A DNA stretch of 64,000 nt, taken from Sanderia malayensis. Lineage: Eukaryota; Cnidaria; Scyphozoa; Semaeostomeae; Pelagiidae. The DNA lies in the NCBI GenBank assembly GCA_013076295.1, contig RQOL01000699.1:2170001-2234000 (forward strand), read 5' to 3'. The position numbers and the translations under genes were made by a program. The notes under the pieces are model-generated. The model had not been told where the DNA came from, did not search any database, and saw only the letters and a program-made list of their open reading frames with translations. Below, piece by piece: positions 10,037 through 21,880 of this stretch; the first letter of the stretch is position 1; every line of letters begins with the position of its first letter.

Positions 10037-13000
10037 TCAAAAGTAGGAATAGGCAATGAACTTGGAGAAATGGAATCTTTTCGCAAAAGATTTTGTTCCT
10101 CGTTTTCTGCGACTTTTATTGCAAGGAGCTCTGCAAATTGAAAACATTTCGGAAGCATGGCAGGCTGTTGCTTCACAGTTCAGAACAAATCCTCTTCCTC
10201 TCAAGGTCCTAAAACTTGGGGCAACGAATGAGAATTTCGCTCCATTTCTTTGGTCAGTGTAGAATTGAACAGTTGGATCGACGGGACACCTAAACAGAAA
10301 AAAACATTCAAATAAAACATTATCAGGAGTCTCGAATTGAGTTTTTTAGCAAGTTTCTTAAAATTGTTGGGATTTGTTACAAATCTGTGGGAATGAAGTG
10401 CGTGAGTTGTTTTGAACAATCTTCCTCTTTGAAACAACATAGAAAGTTCCTTAACTTTTTTCAGTCACACAAAACCTCCTACCAAAGTTTCTTAAGTTTT
10501 GAAAATAGAGGCCCATGGTTTCTTATAAAGGGTTTCTTATAAAAAAGTGGGTGTACTCGGGCAGGGGCTGGCAGACAAGCAAAGGGGTTCGTAAAGTAAC
10601 ATTACATGAGCCAAATCAATTCCTTACCCATTCTCAATAAGTGATATTATATTATCCTTATTTGCCTCGGCTGCTATACTACACCTTTCAGCAATAACCA
10701 ACCAATCATCAACTTGCTTTCCAACTTTCACAATTTCAACGAAAACTTTTTCACCAGCTCCAACTGTAATACGCGGACCAGGATGTGCCTTGCCACCGCC
10801 GTTTTCACTTGTTACATGCATTTTTAACCTAAGGCTGGCATCTGGCCCTGAGGAAGAAACTTCTAACTCCTCAACCGATTTGACATCATCAGCCAATTTA
10901 AATCCTCTCGAGAACATCACCTTGATTCGCTTTCGAACCAAACAAACAATGGGAATCTTAATCGGCTTTCTTAGGGCTATCACTGCATTGGGTTTATCAA
11001 TTGTCAGTGCAAGGTTTCTGTACTCAAACACGCCATTTCTCGACAGCCTTCTGGTTCCGCAGGATTGATAACCAGTTTTCAGTATAAAATGGGTTCCATT
11101 ATCTGTTGCCGAACACTCCGTTTTATCAAATATAAGCTGAGATGAACTAATGTAGGGTAAAAATGTCTTCCGAACAGAAAGCAACATTCCAGTTCCGGAA
11201 CAACTCAACTTCAGTGCACCTAAAATGGAAATGCTTGGCTTCAAAAATTTCTAGCTATCTCCGTCTTTCTTTATTTCTGTGCACCCTTCTGGGCTCTGGG
11301 ACCCAAGGTAAAGCAGTAGAAGCTATAGCGACTTTAGTAAGTTCATTTTTAGTAATGGCCTAGAAAACTGATCCAGAATTAACAAACACTTACTTTTAGA
11401 CCGGCACACCGGACAACAAGAGTTCGGTTTTGTAATCTGTTCAGCTTTCCGGCAGGTAAGTAATGGGCATCTTACAGGTTTGGCTAATATTCCAAATGAC
11501 GTGCAATTGTAGTTCGAGCAGCCTCGTTTCCATGTTTCGCCTTCAGCATAAACGAGGTCGCTTGCTCGTGGAGTGCAAGATGTTTGCCAGTTAATGATCG
11601 ATCTTTGTTTTTCATTGCGAAGTTTTAATGTGGTTGGACCTTTGGGATTCTTGTCATAGCAAACTGGACAGCAAGATCCTGGAAGAAAATACAATAAATA
11701 ATAAAAAGCTACAAAAAACAAAAATTTAAATAACTTTAATGTATACTAATTAGTTATTAAAGTTGGTTGCATTGCTTTGTAAAGCTGCGTGGATATTCTA
11801 CCTTTTAAATACACCAATAATTTGCAGTTGAGTTGAGGGCACTTCGGTTGTCTGCAAATTATTCGGCTCGTTGTGCTTGAAATTCTAATGCATGCATTTA
11901 GTGCAGCCATTTTGACCATTCCTCCACGATTCGCCAGCTTTGTATAACTCACCTGAGAACGGTAAACAGAAAACATGAAAATCAAACTTTACACTAATAC
12001 CCTGTTAGCAAAGATGAGTCTAAGTCAGTGGTGTAAGAGGATGGTTTCGGGGACTTGGGAATATTTTACTTCGGGCGGGGGGGGGCTTTTCACAATGAGA
12101 AATTTCAAGACAAAATTAGCGGGAGAATCCTGTCTATTGAAAACATTTGGGGGCCTTGGAAGTTGCTCTGACCCCAACCTTTGCCAGTTGTGCCACTGGG
12201 AAACAAACGTGACAGCAAGCGAAATATAACTCACCCGTTTTGGGCTGCTTGCAACCAATTTGTTTCGGACACACCGGACAGCAAGATCTACCAATGATAA
12301 TGGGTTTTCTGCAAGGCATGATGGGACAGATCTTCAGTCTGCATGAAACTTCGCCATTGGCCAAACACACACACAGATTACAGTATGATGCTGATTGATC
12401 TGCATAGAATTCATCTCCGCTATTGTAGTACTTTCCTGACACGAGACATCTGCTTCGCTTGACGCAAGTTGGACAGCAATCTCCTTCTTTTATCTGAAGC
12501 ATGCCGTTTGTGCATTGAATATGTTCACGGCAGTGGATAGCGGGACACTGTATCTGACCGTTTTGACAAAGACAGTCATGACAGCCAACTCCGTTAAACT
12601 TGACTATGTCTCCGTGACGAATATCAAATCCAAGCTTAGTTGTGCAGCTTTTCACTGAAATTTGATAAATCAACATAATTGCATTAAATTACAAGCTATG
12701 TTAATTTTAGTGTCAGAAAGTAATGTAAAAAATGTAAAAATTAGAATTTAAAATTACGAAATAAAGGAAAAGATGGTTAACAAGTTAGTAACGTTAGAAT
12801 AAGTAACAACAAATTGATGGACTATGGAGAAGAAAATAATTACGAGACTCACAGCATTCTCCATTATAAGCAACAGTGAGCATTTTCGCTTCAGTGCACG
12901 ATTTGGCCTTCATTTCGCAAATGTTGTCGTATGTCTTTCCATCACTGCCACAAACAGGCTTGTAATTCAGCGGACAATTTAAGACGCATGCGCAGGTTGC

Positions 13001-16000
13001 TTTGCCGTCCTTTTCAAGGCACATTGCATTGTTCTGACAGTTGATTGATTTGCATACGGCTTCGACTATACAGAGAAAGATACATGCGTATAAATAATGA
13101 AGTTGTTTAGAAATGGTGAATTGAAGTGGTTGAAGAATAAGACAAAATGCATAGATAGATAAAAACCGAACAAATTTGTAGTCACCATATTTCACAAGAG
13201 TCATATTAACAGTGAAGGCCAATTTTCCATCGCTGAAATTCACTGGCAGAGTCGTATCATTGACAAAATCACCATACTTGATTTGTCGTGAACAATGATT
13301 AACATGCAGCACAGCATGAATTGTAACTTGACTGATACCTTGGCTTGAATATAACGCCGTAATGTTGTATTGATATGGAACATACTCTTCATCAGCAATA
13401 ACAGTAATTGTTTTCGTTCCCAATAACACTGTCGAGCCTCTTAATGACGCTTTAACTTCAACAGTCAAACACGACTTTGATAACAGCGACTGCAATATGT
13501 AGTTTTTTCTGCTTTTATCAATCATTCCAGATACAGTGAGTGTGTGAGGGCATTTGCCTTTATGCTGAACAGCCAGCATCGTTTTCATACGGCACGACTC
13601 TCGCTTCATGACGCATAAATTATCATACGTGATTTGATTACTTGCACAGACAGGATCCAAGTATTCGGGACAGTCCAATTGGCACACACAACTGGCTCTG
13701 CCATCCTTAGACATGCGACAAGTTGAGTAGTTTGTGCATATTTTTCCACATTTTGTCTCTGAAATTTAAAATAAATTAGCAACATTATTCATTTATTCAA
13801 TTGAACTACTCCATTATTTAAAACATATCTGAGATGAATGGATTGAACTAGAAGCTTCTCTTGTGTTGATATTGACGAGAGCTCTGAAAAAACAACAACA
13901 TAGTTTCCAGACTTCTTTTAATTCAATCGTCCAGAGACAGAGAGACAGCGCGATGCCCAACAGCCAATCAAATCTTTTTAAGAGCTTCGTTGTTTGGTTT
14001 CTCATCTCATCAAGAACAAACTTGGAAGAAAATCCACTATCAAATTTAATAGATGATGTATGAAACTGTTAATATATAGTAATATCCCTACCGTATAAAG
14101 TACCAATTAGATTTCCAATTCCAGGGAGCGCGAAATGGCTGATATTGTAACTATCTTCGTTTCCTTCTACGTTGCTACAATTACCAAACGCGCTTACAAA
14201 GTTATCTTGTTTCATCATCTTATTATTCTTAACTAGGGAGCTGAATACGGCCAGAGCCTTAGCAACGGATTTTGGGTTTTGAAGGTCATCCATGGTGATA
14301 TCCAATTCAGATCTGACCGACAGGAGCTCTTGAAAGTTCTTTGTTAAACCAGTTAATCCAGATGAAATGTTCTGATTGAAAGAAAAGTCGAGGTTCGACA
14401 GAAACTGATTCATAACAGATAACAGTTGATCACGTCCCAATCGATTGGGACCAGCCAGTTCTTTTGTCCGTTTTTTTATTACAATACATTCCAAAATATG
14501 CTCCGGCGAGGCAGCTACTCTCCTAGTCGGATAAATTGTTCCGATTATCGATTGACGACCTCGTTCTGAAAAAGAGGGTGAAGCATAAAGTACTGCATTG
14601 CATTTGTTATTCATTATCTCTATTATTTTTCTGCTTTTTGTTATTATTGAGCATCAAACGATTTACGCGCTTATAGTAAAGAGAGTAAGCTGTGATATGT
14701 TAAAGATTGAGTGTGCTTTAGTAAGATTTAATGTATTCCTCCCCGACACATGCAATCTACATCTATAAAAATACTTTGCAAAGCCTTAAGGCATCAAAGC
14801 AAAGGGCTACTACAAAGAAAAGAGAAATCGTGGATTGTATCGACTCACCACATCTCCCAGGATGCTCAACAGCGATGTAAATGTTCTTTAAACACATATC
14901 TCTTCTTCTCTCGCAGTCATTCGCGTAGCTTTTACCATTTGACGCGCATAACCAGCGAGGCAAAAGCTGGGGACATTTATGCGAGCACTGACAGGCTTCT
15001 GAACCATTTGCCAAGCGAACGCAATTTCCAAAGCGACATTTTGTTGCCTTGCATTGAGCTTTGAGAAAATTGATATTCATTTTAGCAAGCACTTTAACGA
15101 CGTTAGTGCCACAACATTGACACATCTGATGATGTTAGCAAACAATTCCCCCGTCAAAGATGCTTAATATATTATTCTATCATTATATCATCCTGGCGAG
15201 CGTGAAAATGTTCGAATTACAAAAAGTTCGAATTATAGAGGTTTGATGTATATATATATGTGTGTATATACATTTTCAGAGTAAAATCTTGCTCAATTGA
15301 AAGTTATCAATACTCATGAAATTGGCTTACGAAGTGGGAGTCTTTGCAAAAGCACGAAACTCCTTAAATTGGCGACAACTGTTACCTTTGTCTTGTATAT
15401 AAAATATACAAGGATATTCGTGCAAAACGTGCAAAAGGAGTTGTGATCAAGGAAGTTTGTAGGCAAGAGAGTGGCAACAAATGAATAGGAAAGTATTCAA
15501 ATAGTATACCATATCTGTAATAGTTGACGTACCATGACATTTCCCAGAATGCATTAGCTGGACTGTTCTACGACGCAAACAGTTTTCAGATTTCATGATG
15601 CATTCATTTTGATATGTGACGTCATCAGATCCACACACAGGCTCCGTATTGTTTTGGCAGCCAACAGGGCATGCGCAGACGAGCTTGTCTATCTCAGGTC
15701 GATACACACAGAGCGAGCCATATGAGCAACGACAGCCTGTAGTTGAAATGATTACATACATGTGAGGTAAAAAGATTCAATAAAACAAACGAAGGTCCCC
15801 TTTGCTTCAAAGAAAATAAAAGTTCAATAAAAGAATTTCTAGTCTAATTTCTTAGAAATAATATAAAAGCAAGTTATTTATCGTACCTTCAAATAAATAT
15901 ACTGTAAGATTTTTGCCATTGGTGTAATTTCTTCTTAAAATATAGCCATCTTCATTCGGTTGTGGCACTTGTACAAAGTGATTAGGACAGCTGCCTGCGT

Positions 16001-19000
16001 TTGCCAACAGAGTCACATTGCTTGAATTATGCTTTGGCATTAGCAGTGTATAATCTGAACTCAAAGCTCCTAAACCTCCTCGTTGCAAATTTGAAAATTC
16101 AGAATCAGTTGAGTTGAGGTCAGTTGTCCTCGTTTCTAGTTTAATCACGTGGCATGGTGGAGACACATACGTCACTTGGTTACCAGCATTTCTGTTAACC
16201 TTTCCCTTCAATATTGTATAATCATCTGCAAAAGTCAGGTTGAATTGAATGACAAGCAACCGAGAAAGAAAGAAGTGAGAAATGAATGAATCAAAATGGA
16301 GTTGTATACTAATATAAGAAGAAGTAGGGTTGTGTGGTGTTCTGATTTCAAATTTACAAGAATAAACTAACCGCAAACTCCTCTGAACAAGGCGAATAAG
16401 TTTGTATTTGAGAGACAGGATGCCCTTTTCATTTCGCATTCGCTCTTGTACGTTTTTCTATCGCTGGCACAAACTGGATTGTAGACTTTCAAACAATGCG
16501 GGCATCTGCATTTGAATTCTGTGCTGTTACCAGACATTGCACAAACACCATTGTATACACATGAAACAAAAGTGCAACGACCGACAGATGGACCTGAAAT
16601 GAAACGTAAAACAAAATTGAATGCAGTTCAATTTCCAAAATACTCAACTGTCATATCTTGGTCTCTCTGTGAAATAAATGGCCCAGCAAATGGCTCTTGC
16701 TATCATCACTGTTAATCAATCGATAGGTTGGTAAGACTATAAACAGACTACAATCCTATTTCCCTCCATTGCAATTCCATTCTAATTCCAATCTGGGGAA
16801 CAAGTTATCTCAGATTGAAGTCAACTTCATCTGTACGCCAATGAATGACGTGTAATGTCGGGGAATCTCCTCGCGCATGAGGATTCTCCGAAGGTTTGTT
16901 CATTAGATTGTTCATTTGTTTATTATATCGGTCATTGGATTGTTCATTAAATCATTTATTCAATTGGTCATTAGATTGTTCTGATGATTGTTATTGAGAA
17001 TGTTACAGATGGTGATTGCAGATTAAAGCTTTGTATATAATTTCAGAAAAGTACGTTTTCTTCTTCTTGTCTACCGTCCTGGAGAACTACATTTGGGGCT
17101 TTAAGTTTTTAATGTCCGGTATTTAGTAATTTTAAAGAAATGCAATTTGACTCACCATGTTTTTGCCTTTTTAAGTAAAGCTGAGTGTTATATATCTGCC
17201 TTTCATCTTCCAAGAGGATAAATGTCTGTTGTAAATAGTCTCCATTTAATAGTGAAGAAGTCATGCACTGCCCCATGTGTATACGCACAGAAACTGATAA
17301 CTCGAAAGTATCTTCATTTGGGACATTGACTATCAACGTTAACTGCTTGAGCATTTCGGCTTGTTTGTAACGAAATATTTTGAACATAAGTGCAGTTTCT
17401 TTGTCTAGAAAACTTGAATCAACCACTGAAACATCAACACAGGAACCAGAAGGCACTTTGATAGTTTTTCCACCTTCCGTTCTCAGGCCGATAACTAACC
17501 TTTTCATAGGTTTATCTGCAATAAAATGCAATGAAGAGATTATATGCATTCATCGTATTTCCAAAGAAAGCCTCCTGTGGTGTGGTAGAAATACCAACCA
17601 AATTACGCACGTAATATAATTAGCTTCCCAATCCCACATAATACGGTATAAACAAAACAAATATAATTGGTGGTTCTAAAGCTAAGGCGCCACGAGGAAC
17701 ATTTTTCATGCGTATGCAATGCAACATTGCTCCATTGCAAGCGCACGAAAAAACTCGCTCGTGGCCCATGGTAATTTATCCTCTGCAATGCAACAAATAA
17801 CACTGCATGGAGCAAAAAATTTGTTGCGGGAGCACGGGGACAAAATAGATTCAGATCTATTTTGTCCCCGTGCTCCCGCAACAAAATTTTTGCTGTGGAG
17901 CAACAAGCAACAAAAATTAAACAGTCTTTGCAACAATTTATGCCTGGCTCCACGGGGAACATTTTCAGGCGCAGTTATGGGACATGTTGCATTGCATGCG
18001 CATGAAAAATGTTCCTCGTGGCGCCTTAGCTTAATGAACAAAAAATCATAATTATTTGGCTTTCATATTAAAGAACATATTCTCACCGGATGAATTTCTA
18101 TGAACTTATAATAAGGCTAAGATATGCGCCCCTAAGGACCTTTAGGGATCTCGGGGAGTTGTTTACATAACCCTCAGGGGAATTAGGCAGTATATAATGA
18201 GACACGCGTGGCAAAACAGCCCTTCTTCAGCAACTAGCAATATGCTGAGAATGGCCCACCTCTCCTCCCGCAGCGACGGTAATATCTCTCTCTGCCTTTC
18301 AAACTGCGAAGCCTCCTTCGCACTCTCCATATCTTAGCCAAATTGAAAGGAAGAGAGAGACATTCGGTGAGGATAGATTACTATCTTCATGCTAAGAATT
18401 AACGATTTTTGTCAACCAAGGGGGGAAACGAGAAATAATTTATGAAAAACGCGCCTATTTTGACCAGTCTCGACACATACGAAGCTAGCTATTTGGCGGG
18501 TACTTTGATGAAGCACTCTCGCTATCTCGAACTCGGTTGTCTCGAACAACTCGCTATCTCGAACAGAATACCATTTCCCCTCCTATTTCGATGAATTTAA
18601 TCAAGATATCTTTTTCATTTTCCATGCGAGTTCGAGATAGCGAGGGTCGACTTTATTATCAAAGTAGCAAATTTTTGATCTCATTTCAAACATTTTTCCA
18701 AACTAAGAAGAGAATTTTGAAGCCCAAAAGTCATCTATTAACCCTCCGAAAATTCTTGATGATGAAAATGTTTTGTGTTTTGTTCAAGATCGCATTGTTA
18801 TGTTGTGTTATGAATTTTGAAGATGTCTGAAAGTTCTTGATGTCTTTTTAAAGTTTGTACGAAATTGTCCGAAATCAGGATTTTTTGGTCCGAAATTAAA
18901 CTGCCCGAAATTTTTGGGAATTAATTTATGACGCAATTATGATGCAAATGTGATGCGAATATGTCGTGTTATCTTGGCCTTAAATCCGTCTTGAATGAAA

Positions 19001-19288
19001 AAACAAAGCTATTAGTAATACAAGCTGGTATTACAAGCTCTGAGAGTCAAGTTGCACAAGCCTGCAATAAAACCTATTCCTTTTAAAAACTCTGATACTT
19101 GGAGATTAACAAAGAAAACAGAAGAAAGCCTGGATTCATCTCACAGAAAACAATTATAATTATTCCGAAGAGAAGAAAAACTTCAAAATAAATATACTTC
19201 TGCCACGCAGCAAATACAAACCTCCTTGTGATTGAATTGTCACAGGAATAAGCAATGAGAACAAAACCCAAATACCAGCTGGCATCAT
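10037..19288 (-). CDS. Mosaic secreted protein: Kazal, VWC and ZP domains, 14 exons
   Basis: Reconstructed by eye. Exons in transcript order: 19288-19222, 17515-17156, 16593-16372, 16225-15887, 15736-15533, 15058-14849, 14565-14092, 13758-13186, 13065-12853, 12654-12235, 11952-11802, 11678-11394, 11219-10628, 10289-10037. Nearly all junctions are phase 1, which favours exon shuffling. Order: signal peptide (exon 1); a two-cysteine beta-rich domain in exons 2, 4 and the second half of 8; Kazal domains in exons 3, 5, 6, 8 and 9 (CxSDxxTYxNxC type); a helical, glycosylation-rich exon 7; four VWC domains in exons 10-12 (each ending CCPxC); then a ZP domain in exons 13-14, followed by a furin-type site RRKRG and a short tail ending SYF. 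No membrane or GPI anchor is seen. About 1,450 residues. Likely an extracellular matrix or coat protein able to polymerise through ZP. Exon 11 has a reading-frame break. Exon 1 is the least certain. Confidence 0.8.
10290..10627. other. Last intron of the mosaic ZP gene
   Basis: The donor is GTAAGG at the end of the ZP-N exon and the acceptor is CTGTTTAG before the ZP-C exon. Includes short A-rich stretches; nothing else is seen. Confidence 0.6.
11802..11952 (-). other. VWC exon with a frame break in the mosaic ZP gene
   Basis: Read in the phase set by the upstream exon, it encodes GELYKAGESWRNGQNGCTKC, a normal VWC start, then hits TAG. The remainder is in another frame and reads CRQPKCPQLNC, joining correctly to GSCCPVC of the next exon. 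The exon is 151 bp, whereas every other complete internal exon up to the ZP domain is a multiple of three. The break falls at TGCATGCATTAG. A missing TG dinucleotide, or a 4-bp ATGC duplication, would explain it. The first option would also restore the expected C-x2-C-x-C pattern. Confidence 0.75.
17680..18031. mobile_element. Foldback MITE with TAA target duplication
   Basis: The ends AGCTAAGGCGCCACGAGGAA and its complement match over about 50 bp (left 17680-17728, right 17985-18031) and are flanked by TAA on both sides (17677-17679, 18032-18034), as for PIF/Harbinger-type elements. The middle (about 17823-17882) is an almost perfect palindrome built on GCGGGAGCACGGGGACAAAA with a 4-base loop TCAG. 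The element lies in intron 1 of the mosaic ZP gene. It has no transposase. Confidence 0.78.
18115..18340. mobile_element. Possible small MITE, 12-bp terminal inverted repeats
   Basis: GGCTAAGATATG at the left pairs perfectly with CATATCTTAGCC at the right, about 225 bp apart, with little else shared between arms. No clear target duplication. Lies in intron 1 of the mosaic ZP gene. Tentative. Confidence 0.35.
18515..18660. repeat. Fragment of a pogo/Tigger-like terminal repeat family
   Basis: CTCGCTATCTCGAACTCGG, repeated once nearby, faces GAGTTCGAGATAGCGAGGG about 100 bp further on. A related short copy lies at about 38125-38205. Terminal words of this kind (TCGAAC/TCGATAA series) are typical of pogo/Tigger elements; the copy is degenerate. 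Confidence 0.45.
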
Positions 19289-20975
19289 CTTCAATCAATG
19301 ATGTGTGATCCAAATATGATGTAGGTACCAATTACAAGCCTGCAGTGCCCAAGGCCTTTTCTACTGCAATCCAAATGAAAAAAACAAATAAACCTTTGAT
19401 ATCCCCCAGTACACAGTTGGTAATAAGTTCGCAAGTATTTCAAATATTGCAAATGATAAGGCGCATCAGAAACCACAATTTGACTAACAAAAAGGTATGA
19501 TTACATGAGGTAAGCGTTCGAGGGCTCGAGTCATCGGGGTTCGAAGAAAAAGCCGTGTTTTATGGGCGCATAGCTGCTAAACACGCTGAAAACGTCTCCC
19601 TTAATATAAAGATGAAAAAATGATGCTCATAACATTTGGAAAAATCTTTCAATTTATTGAAAGAACTGGTTCGACGTTTATTGTTAGCAGTTTCTGTCTC
19701 ATTGCACCCCCGTGCTCAAGGAAGCCACCCTCCTGATACAATGCATCCAATGCATCACTAACTTTTTGTCAACTTTTGCTTTCAAAAGTTCGAGTTAAGC
19801 AATAGTAAATGAGCTGTTTGTTGTAATTTTGTAGTTGATTGTCAGTAAAAACCTTTGTGATGCATAAATTTAATATTAGGGGTGTGTTTTAGGAGATTAA
19901 CAATGTCAACACTAAGAACAATAGTCAATTTTTAAATAAGACAAGTAGAAATAAGTTAGAAGTAGAGTCATCGAACATCGCACGAGAGGGTTCATTCGCA
20001 TATCCGCATAATTCGCACTTTTTCGCTCACTTGATTTAAGTAGTTTTAAAGAATCTTTAGTTTTAATTGTTGTTTATCAAAGACATGATTGTTCATCGAT
20101 TATTCTGCAATTTCTCAACGGAACCAATCAATTAGGGATGGTTTACATTTGCGTAAACCATCATATCCTAACACAAAATACTTCACTGTTTGACCACAAA
20201 AATTCAAGTTAAATCATGCTCGAGATGCCAAAGTTCAACTGTATTACAGTGCAATTATGATAATTCGAGCAAGCGATAACTCAAACCTCGGATACCTTGA
20301 GCCAATTTGCATCCCTGGATAGCTTTGCTTGCCCCAGGGCCCGAGCTGGCTCTCAACGGGCCTGACCGTTGTTAAACAAGTTACCGCTGCCTGTGTGTGA
20401 TTTGCATTGAACATAAAATTGCGTTATTTGAAAAGCATTCATTTCTGTTGATATGTTCATAAAATTACGCTTCATATCACAAACGTACATTTTGATATTC
20501 ACGCACGATTGCCGGGGAGGAATAAGTGTTGAATGAGTTTTGGATGTGCAGAGTCACGTGACCAAAAATTGACCATTTTCAGAGATTAGCGTCAGCGTAA
20601 CATTGTCGGCTCCACATGACGATTTTTCGCGTTGGCAATTTTTCTTTGTTATAATACTAATATTTTGCTACATCCACTTTTTTCTTCGTTTTCAATGCAA
20701 CATTTTTCATTAAATTAAGAAACGTTTAAGAAACTTTTAGAACTAAAATGTAGCTATAAATTAAGAAACCTTTACTACCAGGCCTTGAGCCCGGTTTCTT
20801 ATAAAAAAAACGTGTGAACTAGATGCTTGCAAATTGCAATGAAGTGCTGCCGGGGGTATTAAAAATTTGTAAAATAAGATTTGGACCTCAAATTTAAGAT
20901 TGGGCATAAAGACAAGCTTTCAAGGAACATTAAATAAAACACAAATTTGCATAAATGCTAAAAATGTTACATATA

Positions 20976-21549
20976 CAGTTCAACATCGATAAGTCGACTA
21001 CCGCTTAAATCGAACTCCCCCAATCTCGAACATTTTTGTATTTCCTTTGGTTCTGTATGCTTTTTATCTGAACCTCGATAAGGGCCTGATTATATGAGAG
21101 TTTTCAGCCCGTTTGTAACTTTACCCGGGCTGAGATTTTGAGCGATTATATGGTGGCTCGCGCCCACTGTGTTTAGTTTGAAAATCCTGTGGTGTTGAAT
21201 TAGAATCGCAATCATTTGCACTCACCGCCGTGTTTTCTTTTGTTCTCTCGTAATTTCAGCCCGGCTAAATATTTCGATTTGCGATTACATGAAAATTTTC
21301 AGCCCGTTTGGCCGAGATGAAAATCCCAGCCCGTTTGATAAAAGCGGGCTGAGATTTCAGCTCGGCAAACCGGGCTGAAACTTTATCATGTAATCGCAAC
21401 CTTGCTTTCACAACGCTTTAACCGTAACACCGAGCTGAAATCTCAGCCCGGCTAAAGTTACAAACGGGCTGAAAACTCTCATATAATCAGGCCCTAAGTC
21501 GAACAAATTTTTCTTATCCTTGGGAGTTCGACTTATCGACGTTCAACTC
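20976..21549. mobile_element. pogo/Tigger-like MITE hosting a Harbinger-type MITE
   Basis: The left end CAGTTCAACATCGATAAGTC (20976) resembles the termini of Tigger/pogo elements and pairs imperfectly with GACTTATCGACGTTCAACT at about 21531-21549. The flank is TA on both sides. With the inner insertion removed the outer copy is only about 160 bp, hence non-autonomous. Confidence 0.6.
21082..21494. mobile_element. Harbinger/Tourist-like MITE with TAA target duplication
   Basis: A 413-bp element. GGGCCTGATTATATGAGAG at the left and its exact complement at the right, with the flanking triplet TAA duplicated (21079-21081 and 21495-21497). A 3-bp TAA/TTA duplication plus GGGCC termini point to PIF/Harbinger. 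The interior repeats CAGCCCG(T/G)TT and its complement many times, so the strand can fold repeatedly. No coding frame. Confidence 0.85.
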
Positions 21550-21880
21550 TAAGTTACTCACCTTTTCTTTGCAAACACACACAGAGCGAAGGACGTGACT
21601 TCGACACCAAACAGAGGTAAACAAAAAACCTGCCACCACACCCAAGGAATGCAATTTTGGATGCTTCACGTTTTGCAAATGCGTGTTTGAAATCACGTGG
21701 TTTTCATTGTTCTTATCGCGTGACAACGTTCACTGCCTAGCGGCAGCAACAAAGAAATACATTTACTGCAACCTTGAACCCAGGACCACAATGTAAACAG
21801 AAAGCTAAAAGGGCCCTGGGTTCGAGGTTGACACTTACTGAGCAATGAGCATAAGTTACGCACCATCAGATGAAAAGTGC

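Noticed and set aside
13814..14005. 63-codon minus-strand open frame between exons of the mosaic ZP gene
   Set aside because: No cysteine pattern of Kazal or VWC type and no matching phase-1 splice sites; treated as intron.
17603..18051. Open frames of about 110 codons on both strands
   Set aside because: They mirror each other across the palindromic MITE and have no family resemblance.
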